From Shewanella putrefaciens (GTDB lineage: Bacteria; Pseudomonadota; Gammaproteobacteria; Enterobacterales; Shewanellaceae): a DNA stretch of 64,000 nt. This document shows positions 8,913 to 18,007 of this stretch, piece after piece. The stretch's first letter is position 1. The number at the start of each line of letters is the position of its first letter. The position numbers and the translations under genes were made by a program. Where the stretch lies: the NCBI RefSeq assembly GCF_016406305.1, contig NZ_CP066369.1:4234501-4298500 (forward strand), in the 5' to 3' direction. The notes beneath the pieces were generated by a model that saw only the letters and a program-made list of their open reading frames with translations, did not search any database and was not told the DNA's origin.

Positions 8913-9482
8913 ATGGCTACAATGAAATTTTTGTGTGATACCAAGCGCTGCATCGAATGTAACGGTTGTGTCACCGCCTGTAAAAACGAAAACGACTCCG
9001 CCCTCGAGTGGGGTATCCAACGTCGCCGCGTAGTCACCATCAACGATGGTCAACCCGGCGAGGCGTCAATCTCTGTCGCCTGTATGCATTGCTCAGACGC
9101 ACCTTGTATGGCGGTTTGCCCAGCAAACTGCTTCTACAAGACCGAAGATGGCATAGTGCTACACGACAAAGATGCCTGTATTGGTTGCGGTTACTGCCTG
9201 TACGCCTGCCCATTTGGCGCACCACAGTTCCCGAAAAAAGGTGCCTTCGGTAGCCGCGGTAAGATGGATAAATGTACCTTCTGTGCCGGCGGCCCAGAAG
9301 AAAACCACTCAGATGCAGAGCGCCAGAAGTACGGCTCAAACCGTATTGCCGAAGGCAAACTGCCTATGTGTGCAGAACTGTGTGCCACTAAAGCCCTGTT
9401 AGCGGGTGATGCTGAAGTCGTTTCTAGCATCTTCCGTGAGCGTGTGGCTTACCGTGGTGCTAAAAACGCGGCTTGGAATTAA
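8913..9482 (+). CDS. fdhB: Formate dehydrogenase iron-sulfur subunit, copy 2
   Basis: 189 residues with the same four cysteine clusters as copy 1: CDTKRCIECNGCVTAC, CMHCSDAPCMAVCPANC, CIGCGYCLYACPFG, and the CTFC/CAELC set. It has no signal peptide and is expected to ride with FdhA through the Tat system. The C-terminus is nine residues shorter than copy 1 and ends RGAKNAAWN. TAGGAG lies before ATG 8913, and the gene follows fdhA by 29 bp. Confidence 0.94.
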   Translation: MATMKFLCDTKRCIECNGCVTACKNENDSALEWGIQRRRVVTINDGQPGEASISVACMHCSDAPCMAVCPANCFYKTEDGIVLHDKDACIGCGYCLYACPFGAPQFPKKGAFGSRGKMDKCTFCAGGPEENHSDAERQKYGSNRIAEGKLPMCAELCATKALLAGDAEVVSSIFRERVAYRGAKNAAWN

Positions 9483-9555
9483 TTCAGGTCACAGGATCTG
9501 TCCACAGACTTAGCTTGGCGCCTGCTTGCGGGCGCCACTAAGGGAGAGAGGATAT

Positions 9556-10542
9556 ATGATGAACAAATGGTTCAAACACATAGGCTTAGCCATAGCACTG
9601 CTCTTTAGTGCCGTGTGTCTAGCCAATGGTGGTGATGAACAAGCGCTCCAACCTCAAGCCTCTGATGCCCAAATTTGGGCACAGCTGAAGGATGGCGCCA
9701 CGGGATACACTACCTCCCAAAGCGAGTTCCACGCTCAGCCGATCAATACCTATGATCTGCGGGTACTGGAACTGCGCAGCGACTGGTTAGCGCCGGCATT
9801 AATGGCGGCACTGTTCGGCATGATCATTATCTTTGTCTTATTTATCAAGGTGAACGGCATCTCCAAGCTGCACCATGGTTTTTCAGGCAAGCTAGTGCAT
9901 CGCTGGTCTAAGTTTGACGTTTCAATCCACTGGTTAGGCGCTATTCCTTGCCTATTGTTGATTTTAACGGGTTTAACTTTGTTAGCGGGTCGCTTCTTCT
10001 TCCAACCTTGGCTCAGCGAAGGCATCTGGGAAGCCATTGTCTATGGCGCTAAGCAAATCCACGATGTGATGGCGATCCCCTTCATGATCGGCTGGGCTTT
10101 GATGACAGTGTTATGGGCGAAGAACCAGCTGCCAAAAATGTACGACGTGAAGTGGTTCCTAGTTGTAGGTGGTTACATTAACTTTGGCCCGTTCAAAGGT
10201 AAGCACCCAGACGCAGGATTTGCGAACGCCGGTGAGAAAATGTGGTTCTGGGCCTTTGCCCTGTTCGGATTAGTGATTTCAGCATCGGGTATGCTGTTAC
10301 TCTTCCCAAATCTTTTCGAGCCAAGCCGCACCTTAAGCTTGATAGCACTGGTACTGCACTCAGTGAGCGCTATCGTGATCTGCGCCTTCTCTATCGTGCA
10401 CATCTTCATGGCAACGGTTATGTCTGAAGGTGGTATGGAGTGTATGGTGTCTGGTTACTGTGATGAAAACTGGGCAACCCAACACCACAACCTTTGGTTT
10501 GATGAAATCAAAGCTAATGGCACTTTGAAATATAAAGAGTAA
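9556..10542 (+). CDS. fdhC: Formate dehydrogenase cytochrome b556 subunit, copy 2
   Basis: 328 residues. A cleavable signal-like helix (LAIALLFSAVCLANG), a short periplasmic stretch and four membrane helices form a di-haem b membrane anchor. Candidate histidines lie in SIHWLGAIPC, KQIHDVMAIPF and IVHIFMATVM. The loop GGYINFGPFKGKHPD and the tail QHHNLWFDEIKANG are shared with copy 1; the N-terminal periplasmic part is shorter and diverged. ATG 9556 follows AGGGAGAGAGG. It closes the second fdhXABC operon. Confidence 0.92.
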   Translation: MMNKWFKHIGLAIALLFSAVCLANGGDEQALQPQASDAQIWAQLKDGATGYTTSQSEFHAQPINTYDLRVLELRSDWLAPALMAALFGMIIIFVLFIKVNGISKLHHGFSGKLVHRWSKFDVSIHWLGAIPCLLLILTGLTLLAGRFFFQPWLSEGIWEAIVYGAKQIHDVMAIPFMIGWALMTVLWAKNQLPKMYDVKWFLVVGGYINFGPFKGKHPDAGFANAGEKMWFWAFALFGLVISASGMLLLFPNLFEPSRTLSLIALVLHSVSAIVICAFSIVHIFMATVMSEGGMECMVSGYCDENWATQHHNLWFDEIKANGTLKYKE

Positions 10543-10562
10543 AAGACACTAAAAACATAAAG

Positions 10563-10591
10563 CCTCCACAGCATGCTGTGGAGGTTTTTTT
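10563..10591 (+). terminator. Rho-independent terminator of the second fdh operon
   Basis: Perfect 9-bp stem CCTCCACAG / CTGTGGAGG with loop CATG, then seven T residues. The reverse strand also has a T-rich tail, so it may serve the convergent TonB receptor gene as well. Confidence 0.9.
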
Positions 10592-10628
10592 ATGGGTCGA
10601 TATTGTGACTGCTAACTAAACCAATGGC

Positions 10629-12686
10629 TTAAAAGCGATACATCACGGATACGCCGATATTTCTTGGGTCAATAATCGACGCATAGCCATCGGTGTAAGT
10701 ACTGCTTGGGGGTTCATTCACTGTCATGGCTTGTTCATCAAATAGGTTATTCACAAAACCACTGACTCTCCAGGTATCGGTTTGATAATCGACACTCAAA
10801 CGAGCAACCACATAATCACCCGCCACTCTCGATTCAGTATTATTGATATCGGCAAAATATTCACCTACATAGTTGCCTGAAAAACCTAAGGAAAATGCAT
10901 CGCCTATCCAGTACTTTAATCCTGCATTTGCGGTAAGGTGTGGCGCTGAGTTCAGCTGATTACCCACAATATCACCGTAACTGGGATCCGCCTCTTTGAT
11001 TTCGCTTTCCAATAAACCCACACCGGAAATAAACTGCCAGTTCTCACTGATCATAGCGCTCAATTCGGCTTCGATACCGTAGGTGATAGCTTTATCGATA
11101 TTAGTGATTTTGCGTGCGCTGTTAGACGCTTGATAACCATCAAAATCGTTATAGAAGAGGTTAGCACTTAAGTTAACATCGCCATTGGCAAATGAACTGC
11201 GACTACTGAGTTCATAGGTATTTACGTATTCTTCGTCGTAGTAGTAATACTCACTTTCGGCTAACGACAGTGCACCACCACCCGAGTTATAACCACGACG
11301 CACGCTGGCCGCTAAGGTCGTATTCTCATTGAGAGCATATTGTAAAACCAATTTCGGCAAGGTCACTGTGCTAGCGTCATCGAGTTTCTCTTCAAGCTGG
11401 CTGCCTCGGTATAGCATAGTGAAATTACGCAACTGCTCTTCACGCATCACGCGGCCGCCCACGGTGAGCCAAAGTGACTCGGCGAGGCCATAGGTCATCT
11501 CACCGTATACCGACATTGACTTACTGCTATCATCACCACTGTAGACTGAGCTACCGGTACTCCCAAAATCTTGGCTACGCTTGAAATAGGCTAACCCAAC
11601 AAAACCGTTGAAATCTTTATCGTTTAACCCAAAACTGTATTTACCATCAACCGTATAACTCTCGTCCTTCATATCCACATATTGCTGGGCAGTGACGAGC
11701 GCCTCATAGGATTCAAAGCCCCAATCATAATCCATATAAGCCACGATCAGATCTAAGGCTCGCCCTTCCCCTAAGTCATAATCCGCTTTAACCGAGTGGG
11801 TTGTCGATTTAGTTTCGATATAGCGCTGGAAAATAGGCTTGTAGGCCCATGGATCGTCACCGGTAAAATAGTTACGCCCTGAGTCACCTTTCTCATCATT
11901 GTATGAAAAGCTGTAGAGCACTTTTAGGTCTTCAATCGCGCTTGGTTGCCACAGGAATTTGCCGCGCCAACGATTGGTGATGAGTTCATTTTGGTCAAAC
12001 GTGGCGGGATTAGTCTCGTATTCGAACCCTTTATTGTAGGTCTCGCCCGTGACATTTTGCCCACTCACCCTGAATGCCAATTCATCGTCCAGTATGGGGC
12101 CTGAGAGCATCACAGCACTGTCGATAAAGTTATCTTGATCGCGATAACCGACACGGGCGGCTCCTTGCCAATCGAAGGTCGGATCTTCTGTTTTAATAAA
12201 CACAGTACCACCAATGCTATTACGGCCATTGATGGTGGACTGCGGACCACGGAACACCTCAATTTGTTGAATGTCCCATAGGCCTGTGTCACCGGTGAGA
12301 TCGGCAACAAAAGGCTCGGCAACACCATCCACCAGCGTAGACACCCGCGCTCGAGCACCGCCAGTAAAAGAGTTAAATCCCGATGCTGAACCATTGCCTG
12401 AAACACCCCGAATATCGGGTACAGAACCCGAGAGCACGACCACGTTAGGGACTTCAGATAGGGCATCCGAGGTAGAGTGGTACTGGCCGCTATCGAGTGC
12501 ATCCTTATCAATCACAGATACCGAGGAGGTAGTATCCTTTAAACTGCGCTCAATTTTTTCACCATAAACAGTAACTCTTTCAATTGGTTCGCTCGATTCA
12601 GCATCCACTGCGGCATAGGCCGATGAAATAGCTAAACTCGAAATAATTGCGGCAATTGCATTTTTTTTAAACGCCCTGTGTTCCAT
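10629..12686 (-). CDS. TonB-dependent outer-membrane receptor
   Basis: 685 residues. Signal peptide (about 1-25, cleavage after SSAYA), TonB box ERVTVYG at about 36-42, plug domain, then a 22-strand barrel ending in the outer-membrane signature VSVMYRF. Such receptors import iron chelates, haem or other scarce ligands using TonB energy. The substrate cannot be read from sequence; relatives at this locus in Shewanella are usually annotated as siderophore (vibriobactin- or IrgA-like) receptors. A Fur-like site lies about 90 bp upstream, which favours iron. ATG 12686 follows GAGGA; an upstream in-frame start would precede the signal peptide without a ribosome site. Confidence 0.9.
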   Translation of the reverse strand: MEHRAFKKNAIAAIISSLAISSAYAAVDAESSEPIERVTVYGEKIERSLKDTTSSVSVIDKDALDSGQYHSTSDALSEVPNVVVLSGSVPDIRGVSGNGSASGFNSFTGGARARVSTLVDGVAEPFVADLTGDTGLWDIQQIEVFRGPQSTINGRNSIGGTVFIKTEDPTFDWQGAARVGYRDQDNFIDSAVMLSGPILDDELAFRVSGQNVTGETYNKGFEYETNPATFDQNELITNRWRGKFLWQPSAIEDLKVLYSFSYNDEKGDSGRNYFTGDDPWAYKPIFQRYIETKSTTHSVKADYDLGEGRALDLIVAYMDYDWGFESYEALVTAQQYVDMKDESYTVDGKYSFGLNDKDFNGFVGLAYFKRSQDFGSTGSSVYSGDDSSKSMSVYGEMTYGLAESLWLTVGGRVMREEQLRNFTMLYRGSQLEEKLDDASTVTLPKLVLQYALNENTTLAASVRRGYNSGGGALSLAESEYYYYDEEYVNTYELSSRSSFANGDVNLSANLFYNDFDGYQASNSARKITNIDKAITYGIEAELSAMISENWQFISGVGLLESEIKEADPSYGDIVGNQLNSAPHLTANAGLKYWIGDAFSLGFSGNYVGEYFADINNTESRVAGDYVVARLSVDYQTDTWRVSGFVNNLFDEQAMTVNEPPSSTYTDGYASIIDPRNIGVSVMYRF

Positions 12687-12772
12687 GAAAGTCCTCGAAC
12701 TCGCTGTGATTGATAGAAAGGTGTTAATTAAAAGTGCCGCCAATTTATATTAAAACAACCTTAACATCAATT

Positions 12773-12791
12773 AAGAATCGTTATCATTTAC
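12773..12791. promoter_or_regulatory. Fur-box-like site
   Basis: AAGAATCGTTATCATTTAC matches the 19-bp Fur consensus GATAATGATAATCATTATC at 12 of 19 positions, including the TATCATT core. It sits in the divergent region upstream of the TonB receptor, as expected for iron repression. Matrix scoring or Fur binding would be needed to confirm it. Confidence 0.5.
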
Positions 12792-12807
12792 ATTGGTATT
12801 TATATTG

Positions 12808-12823
12808 TGTGATATATGTCAAA
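12808..12823. promoter_or_regulatory. CRP-like site
   Basis: TGTGA-TATATG-TCAAA matches the CRP consensus TGTGA-N6-TCACA at 9 of 10 defined bases. It lies between the receptor and the HemN-like gene and could act on either. Confidence 0.4.
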
Positions 12824-13093
12824 CTGATACACAGTTGTAAAATTAAACGAAGCAAAACTCCCAAAGCATTCAGTGAATTAGATCATAAAATTACCTTATC
12901 AAAATCCATCCGCAATCACTAAAACATGATCTGCTTAACAAAAAGACCGTGATTTCCTTGTTAGGAAACCGTAACTTATAACCAGTTCACGTTTTGTTTT
13001 TAGCATACGAGATAATCTAATTGCGCTAGGTGGTCGTGAATTACCTAAAGCAATTACGGTGTTTACGGTTAGCACTCTCAGATAGGAATCGTT

Positions 13094-14431
13094 ATGTCTT
13101 CAGTTATTCAAACGCTCAGCGGCGCGATCGCAACGCCTTATCAAGCGAATATTACCGTCCCTAACTGGATGCTCGGCTCGATGGAACGGGTCATGCAATA
13201 TTATGTCGATAAGAATCTTCGCCTCGATACGCTTTCCGCAGAAATGATGCCAGCCCCGGTCGAAGGCAAAAAGTACATGTTGTATGCCCATGTGCCTTTC
13301 TGCCATACACTCTGCTCCTACTGCACCTTCCACCGTTTTATGTTCAAAGAAGACAAGGCGCGCGCCTATTTCATCTCCCTGCGTAAAGAGATGGAAATGG
13401 TCAAAGCCTTAGGCTATGACTTTGAATCTATGTACATTGGCGGCGGCACCACTACGGTATTAGAGGACGAACTGGCTCGTACCATAGAACACGCCAAAAC
13501 CTTATTCCCTAGTATTAAAGAAGTCTCCTGCGAGTCCGATCCACAGCATTTAGACAGCCCAGGCTTTAAGCAACTCAAAGGCTTAGTGGATCGCATGTCT
13601 ATCGGCGTACAGAGCTTTAACGACGATATTTTAAAAATGACCGACCGCCTCGACAAATTCGGCACCGGCCAGCAAACCTTCGACAAGATCATGGCGGCCA
13701 AAGAACTGTTCCCCATTATCAACGTCGATTTGATTTTTGGCTTTCGCGGTCAAACCGATGAAGTGATCCAGCACGATTTAGATATGGCTTCACGCCTCGA
13801 CCCAAGGCAGATCACTACCTATCCACTGATGATTACTCATCAAACCCGTAAGAGTGTTAAAGGTAAACTTGCAGCGCCACAGGCGGATATGGCAAACCAA
13901 TATCGCCAGATTTTAAACAGCTTAAATGGTCAATATAATCAGTTATCTGCATGGGCATTTGGCAAAGCAAACGATGAAGGCTTCGACGAGTATGTGATCG
14001 ACTACGATGAGTATTTAGGGGTCGGATCAGGTTCATTTAGCTTCCTAAATGACACGCTTTATGTGAACACTTTCTCGCTACGTAAATACCAAGAGCGGAT
14101 CGCCGCGGGCAAGATGGGCGTTGAGCAACAAAAGAACTACAACAAAAAGGATGTGATGCAATATCGCTTCCTGCTGGGGATGTTCTCCGGTCGCCTGTCG
14201 CGCAAATATTTCCGCGAAACCTTTGGCGTAAACTTAGATACCGCACTATTCAAGGAAATGACTTCGATGAAGCTGATTGGCGCCATTAAAAACGACCCAA
14301 CCGATCCCGACAATTTGATCGTGACCGATAACGGCAAGATGATGGGCCTGTTGATGATGAAAGAGTTTTACGCCGGTATGGACAACGTGCGTGCCCAGTT
14401 ACGTAAACCACTCAAACCCTGTGATATGTAA
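13094..14431 (+). CDS. HemN/HutW-like radical SAM protein
   Basis: 445 residues. The radical SAM [4Fe-4S] motif is in HVPFCHTLCSYCTFHRF (C-x3-C-x2-C), preceded by the HemN-type MLYAHVPFC strand and followed by the SAM-binding glycine motif YIGGGTTTVLEDELA. The overall length and the C-terminal winged-helix-like part fit the oxygen-independent coproporphyrinogen oxidase superfamily. True HemN acts in haem synthesis, whereas HutW/ChuW relatives open haem anaerobically to release iron. Being next to a putative iron or haem receptor with a Fur-like site favours a haem-use role, by inference. Start ATG 13094 has only a weak ribosome site (ATAGGA). Confidence 0.8.
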   Translation: MSSVIQTLSGAIATPYQANITVPNWMLGSMERVMQYYVDKNLRLDTLSAEMMPAPVEGKKYMLYAHVPFCHTLCSYCTFHRFMFKEDKARAYFISLRKEMEMVKALGYDFESMYIGGGTTTVLEDELARTIEHAKTLFPSIKEVSCESDPQHLDSPGFKQLKGLVDRMSIGVQSFNDDILKMTDRLDKFGTGQQTFDKIMAAKELFPIINVDLIFGFRGQTDEVIQHDLDMASRLDPRQITTYPLMITHQTRKSVKGKLAAPQADMANQYRQILNSLNGQYNQLSAWAFGKANDEGFDEYVIDYDEYLGVGSGSFSFLNDTLYVNTFSLRKYQERIAAGKMGVEQQKNYNKKDVMQYRFLLGMFSGRLSRKYFRETFGVNLDTALFKEMTSMKLIGAIKNDPTDPDNLIVTDNGKMMGLLMMKEFYAGMDNVRAQLRKPLKPCDM

Positions 14432-14448
14432 GCATAAGTTAAACCACT

Positions 14449-14471
14449 AAAGGCCCATGATGGGCCTTTTT
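14449..14471 (+). terminator. Rho-independent terminator
   Basis: Stem AAAGGCCCA / TGGGCCTTT with loop TGA and a T run, 18 bp after the HemN-like gene. Confidence 0.88.
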
Positions 14472-14546
14472 GTTAGCGCCATTTCAAGCTATTCTTGCCA
14501 CAACTCATGCATGAGCCAATCACCCAGTAATAAAGGAGTATTCGTT

Positions 14547-14780
14547 ATGGGTTTTAATGAACAAGAAAGATTAGCCCTACTCGCCGTGAAGGGCGTTGGC
14601 TCCACAGTGATTAAACGCTTTGAAGAAATCGGCATCAGCTCACTCGCCCAGTTAGCCGAGCATGAAGTCGAGGATATCGCCAACCTAGTCGCCAGCATGC
14701 TACGCACTACCTGCTGGAAAAATAGCCCCCAGGCACGCAGTGCCATCGCCGCGGCCATTGAGCTTGCCCGTCGCCAGTAA
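14547..14780 (+). CDS. Small helix-hairpin-helix protein
   Basis: 77 residues. The segment LLAVKGVGSTVIKRFEEIGI is a helix-hairpin-helix of the type that contacts DNA or RNA backbones non-specifically, followed by SLAQLAEHEVEDIANLV, as in DUF4332/Psf-like HhH proteins. No catalytic residues are visible. AAAGGAG at 14532-14538 sets the start. The C-terminal region is Ala-rich and helical. Its biological role is unknown. Confidence 0.75.
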   Translation: MGFNEQERLALLAVKGVGSTVIKRFEEIGISSLAQLAEHEVEDIANLVASMLRTTCWKNSPQARSAIAAAIELARRQ

Positions 14781-14810
14781 TTCTATTATTTCCAACTCGT
14801 TGAGATACCT

Positions 14811-15749
14811 ATGCCATCTTATTTTCGCATCTTAGTTTGCTGTGTAACCGCACTGCTATTTAGCACATCTGCCTTTGCCAACGACAGCAGTTTCGGTGAT
14901 GCCAATGGTTCAATCACCCTTCAATATCAGCCGCATATCAGTATGGATAAAGAGTCCCTGTTCATCAGCGAGACCGAAGTCAGGGTCGATTATGTGTTTA
15001 CCAACACCAGTTCGCAGGATCTTATCGTCCCCATCGCCTTCCCCATGCCACCGATGTTTTTTGGCTCCGCGGATCACAGCAGCATTGATAACTTCACCCT
15101 CCAAGTGAATGGCAAAACCCAGCCGACTGAGCACAGGCTCGTCGCCAAACTTGCCGATAAAACCGATATTTCAGCCGAGTTTAAGCAACTTGGCTGGAGT
15201 GTGGATGAAGTGGCTTACTTTGCCGAATATGGCGTAGCTCCCAAGGACAAACCCGCGCTCCCCAAGCAATGGTTGGATGAAAACCAACAAATCGCCTTTA
15301 CCCTAAGTGACTACTTTGTGTGGGAGCAGACTTTTCCCACGGGCCAATCTGTCGCCATCAGCCACAGCTACACCCCGAGCATTTCAACGGGTATTCCCGA
15401 TACCGCCAGTAGTATTATCAATACCTACACTGAGCTTGCCTGTTTAGATGAAAGCGCCAAACAAGGTATTAAGAAGCGCAATCTCATCGTCAAACAAGAC
15501 GGAGAAGCTCAGGAGATTGGCGTTGAGTGGAGCCACCTTAGCTATATTTTGGTCACGGCCAATAACTGGCAGGGGGCAATTAAGGACTTCAAACTCACCC
15601 TGAAAAAATCCCAGCCTACAGATTTGATTAGCCTATGTTTTGATGGTGAACTTAAAAGAACCGATCCACTCACCTTTGAGTTCCAGCAACAGCAGTTCAC
15701 GCCAAAGCAAGATCTCAGCATCCTCTTTATCCGTAAACCGGATTACTAA
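14811..15749 (+). CDS. DUF4424 family exported protein
   Basis: 312 residues with a clear signal peptide (VCCVTALLFSTSAFA, cleavage near residue 24). The mature part begins with a beta-rich domain containing VRVDYVFTNTSSQDLIVPIA and PMPPMFFG, a pattern of the DUF4424 family. The function of that family is unknown. It is predicted to be periplasmic. The start has no strong ribosome site (TTGAGATACC). It lies 30 bp after the HhH gene, so it may be read through from it. Confidence 0.7.
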   Translation: MPSYFRILVCCVTALLFSTSAFANDSSFGDANGSITLQYQPHISMDKESLFISETEVRVDYVFTNTSSQDLIVPIAFPMPPMFFGSADHSSIDNFTLQVNGKTQPTEHRLVAKLADKTDISAEFKQLGWSVDEVAYFAEYGVAPKDKPALPKQWLDENQQIAFTLSDYFVWEQTFPTGQSVAISHSYTPSISTGIPDTASSIINTYTELACLDESAKQGIKKRNLIVKQDGEAQEIGVEWSHLSYILVTANNWQGAIKDFKLTLKKSQPTDLISLCFDGELKRTDPLTFEFQQQQFTPKQDLSILFIRKPDY

Positions 15750-15925
15750 GTGATCTTGAGTGCTACCGCAGTGGGCACTAAGAGTATGGCTTCCTGACAG
15801 GATGAGATTCGGTGCAGCTAGTTTGCACAATCTTAGTTGAAGTTGTGCATCACCTATACCGCATTCATTTCTCCCTCGAGCTAGAGTATGCTGTTCTATT
15901 CATTCGATTAAACAGTAGTAACTCA

Positions 15926-16801
15926 ATGCAAGATGTGGCCTTAGTGTTAGAGGGCGGCGGCCTGAGGGCAATTTATACCGCCGGCGTATTAGATGCTTTT
16001 TTGCAGCAGCAACTGTACTTTCCCTATGTGATTGGCGTGTCGGCGGGGGCAATTTATCCCGCCTCTTATGTCTCACGCCAGTTTGGCCGCAATTTAAAAA
16101 TCCAGCAGCAATACCTGCGGGATAAACGCTACATGGGGCTTCGTTATTTGTTAGCCACGGGTAACTACGTCAATACCGACTTTACCTATAAGCGTATGGC
16201 CTATGAGTTACTGCCTTTTGATTTTAAGACATTTTTAACTAGCGGTACCGAGTTTAAGGTCGGGGCATTTAACTGCCAAACAGGGCAAACCGATTACTTT
16301 GGCATGGCGGATTTTCAGGAGCACGATAAATTGCTCGACGTGCTTATCGCCTCCTCTAGCCTGCCTTTTATGGCCAATCCCTATAGTATCAACCGCCAAA
16401 CTTACCTCGACGGTGGTATCGCCGCGCCCATTCCGATAGCTAAGGCGCTGCAAGACGGCTATAAACGCCAAGTAGTGATCCTGACTCAGGACGCAAACTA
16501 TCGAAAATCGCCGATGAAGTTCAACTGGTTAGCTCGCAAGCGTTATCAAACTTATCCCGCCGTGGCCGCCGCGCTAAAGGTTCGCCACCAAAGCTACAAC
16601 CAATCCCTTGAGGAACTCACCCAAAGTGTTGCCAGTGGCAATACCTTTGTGATCCGGCCTGCTGCATCGCTTAATCTTTCGCGGCTTGACCGCAATATCG
16701 ATAAAGTAACCGCCGTGTATCACCAAGGGCTGGCCGATGGACAGGCAATTTTGCCTAAGTTACAGGCTTGGCTAAGCACTGGGGTTGATGTTGGGGAATG
16801 A
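15926..16801 (+). CDS. Patatin-like phospholipase
   Basis: 291 residues. All patatin hallmarks are visible: the oxyanion-hole motif EGGGLRAIY at the N-terminus, nucleophile S39 in GVSAGA (G-x-S-x-G), and the catalytic Asp at about 162 in DGG. It is predicted to be a lipid acyl hydrolase of the YjjU type, without a signal peptide and therefore cytoplasmic or membrane-associated. The ATG at 15926 is chosen because the fold begins immediately after it; a clear ribosome site is lacking, so translation may be weak or start elsewhere. Confidence 0.85.
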   Translation: MQDVALVLEGGGLRAIYTAGVLDAFLQQQLYFPYVIGVSAGAIYPASYVSRQFGRNLKIQQQYLRDKRYMGLRYLLATGNYVNTDFTYKRMAYELLPFDFKTFLTSGTEFKVGAFNCQTGQTDYFGMADFQEHDKLLDVLIASSSLPFMANPYSINRQTYLDGGIAAPIPIAKALQDGYKRQVVILTQDANYRKSPMKFNWLARKRYQTYPAVAAALKVRHQSYNQSLEELTQSVASGNTFVIRPAASLNLSRLDRNIDKVTAVYHQGLADGQAILPKLQAWLSTGVDVGE

Positions 16802-16954
16802 GACGCCGACGTTGGTTAATAATCAGCTCCCATCACCATTTATGACTTAAATGCAGCCGCGCCGCCAGCGGCTGTCACACTCTGCTCCGTGAGGAGGATT
16901 CCTGTAAAGGCAGTAAGTTTAAGCCCAAGCGTTTTAACATAAGTGTTTTAGCAT

Positions 16955-17809
16955 TTAATCCCTCGCTTTTAAGGGATTCCACCTCAGGTTTTGCGGTAAT
17001 TTCATCAGCAACAGAGACAGTAAAATCACTAAAATCCCTGCCCATTGGCGCATATCTAAGGTTTCCCCCACAATCAATACGCCCAATGACACAGCAACCA
17101 CGGGATTGACTAAAGCCACCATACCCATGATTTCTGGTCCTAAATTTCGCATCGACCACAGCCAAGCCCAATAAGCCACCGCTGTATTGGCGATAACAAG
17201 CCAGATAAGCGAAGGAACCACATCCATACTCGGCACCTGCGGCGGCCCCGCCATAAACCAAGCCAGCGGGATCAACATCAATCCCCCTAAGAATAATTGC
17301 CAAGCAGTGAGCACTAAAAAGTCACCCACATCCCAGCGCTGCATCCAGCGGGAAGAAAAGGCAATCAAAGTCGTCGCACTCAGCATACACAGGACTCCAA
17401 TCGGGTCGAGATCCGCCGAGGGATTCAGCAATAAAATCACCCCGCCGAGCCCCATCAAACCGAGCAGTAACCACTTCATCCCCGGGCGTTTTTTATCAAT
17501 CAGCCAAGCGAGGATCAAAAAGATTAATGGCAACGTCGCACCCAGCGTACCCGCGACGGCACCGGGCAGCCGATAAGCACCGATAAACAGCAACGCAAAG
17601 AAGGCACCAATATTACAAAAGGCCAGCAAGCCTAATTTAGACCACGCCAGAGTCGGCAAGCGCGGGCGCAGCATCAGCAGCAAAATCCCCGCTGGAAGCG
17701 CGCGCCACACAGCCACCCAGTAGGGCGACATATCCTGTAAGTAAAGACTCACCAGGGCATAGGTGGTCCCCCAAAACACCGGGGCGAGTAACGCAATCAC
17801 AAAGGGCAT
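16955..17809 (-). CDS. EamA/DMT-family membrane transporter
   Basis: 284 residues with ten predicted membrane helices in two EamA repeats (about 1-135 and 145-275); the first opens with APVFWGTTYALVS and the second ends with GETLDMRQWAGILVILLSL. DMT proteins export amino acids, metabolites or drugs; the substrate is not predictable here. GAGAAG precedes ATG 17809. It is divergent from trmL, with an imperfect palindrome in between that could be its operator. Confidence 0.87.
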   Translation of the reverse strand: MPFVIALLAPVFWGTTYALVSLYLQDMSPYWVAVWRALPAGILLLMLRPRLPTLAWSKLGLLAFCNIGAFFALLFIGAYRLPGAVAGTLGATLPLIFLILAWLIDKKRPGMKWLLLGLMGLGGVILLLNPSADLDPIGVLCMLSATTLIAFSSRWMQRWDVGDFLVLTAWQLFLGGLMLIPLAWFMAGPPQVPSMDVVPSLIWLVIANTAVAYWAWLWSMRNLGPEIMGMVALVNPVVAVSLGVLIVGETLDMRQWAGILVILLSLLLMKLPQNLRWNPLKARD

Positions 17810-17826
17810 AATGACTTCTCAAAAAG

Positions 17827-17844
17827 TATCTTGATATTGAGATA
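17827..17844. promoter_or_regulatory. Imperfect palindrome, candidate operator
   Basis: TATCTTGATATTGAGATA pairs at 7 of 9 positions. It begins 18 bp upstream of the EamA gene start. Its size and AT-rich character resemble MarR/ArsR-type operators, but no regulator gene is adjacent. Confidence 0.35.
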
Positions 17845-17972
17845 TATTACTTTGAGAGAATAAAACAGGCAAGTGCTGAGATAAGGTTAATAGGGAGAAA
17901 AGAAAAATGGACAGGCGTAGATGCAGCTTTAGATATGCGCCACGCAGAGCTGCGCTTAGGCGTTGTTTACCG

Positions 17973-17978
17973 TATAAT
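17973..17978 (+). promoter_or_regulatory. Likely -10 element for trmL
   Basis: A perfect TATAAT lies 30 bp before the trmL ATG. The position where a -35 would be expected (about 17950-17955) has a poor match, so this is tentative. Confidence 0.35.
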
Positions 17979-18007
17979 CGGGCGTCATTTTTTATAGGCG
18001 GGCAAGC

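Larger units (their letters stand above)
12687..13093. promoter_or_regulatory. Divergent control region between receptor and radical SAM gene
   Basis: About 400 bp of AT-rich DNA without a gene. It holds the Fur-like site (12773-12791) and the CRP-like site (12808-12823), and must contain both divergent promoters. AGACCGTGATTTC near 12944 also occurs near 5607, before the second fdh operon; this 13-base match may be chance. Confidence 0.5.

Noticed and set aside
12110-12511. 133-codon minus-strand frame within the TonB receptor gene
   Set aside because: It is an alternative frame of the receptor's plug-domain coding region and has no signal or family pattern.
16850-16905. Terminator between patatin and EamA genes
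   Set aside because: There is a GC-rich hairpin (CAGCCGC / GCGGCTG) but no T run on either strand.
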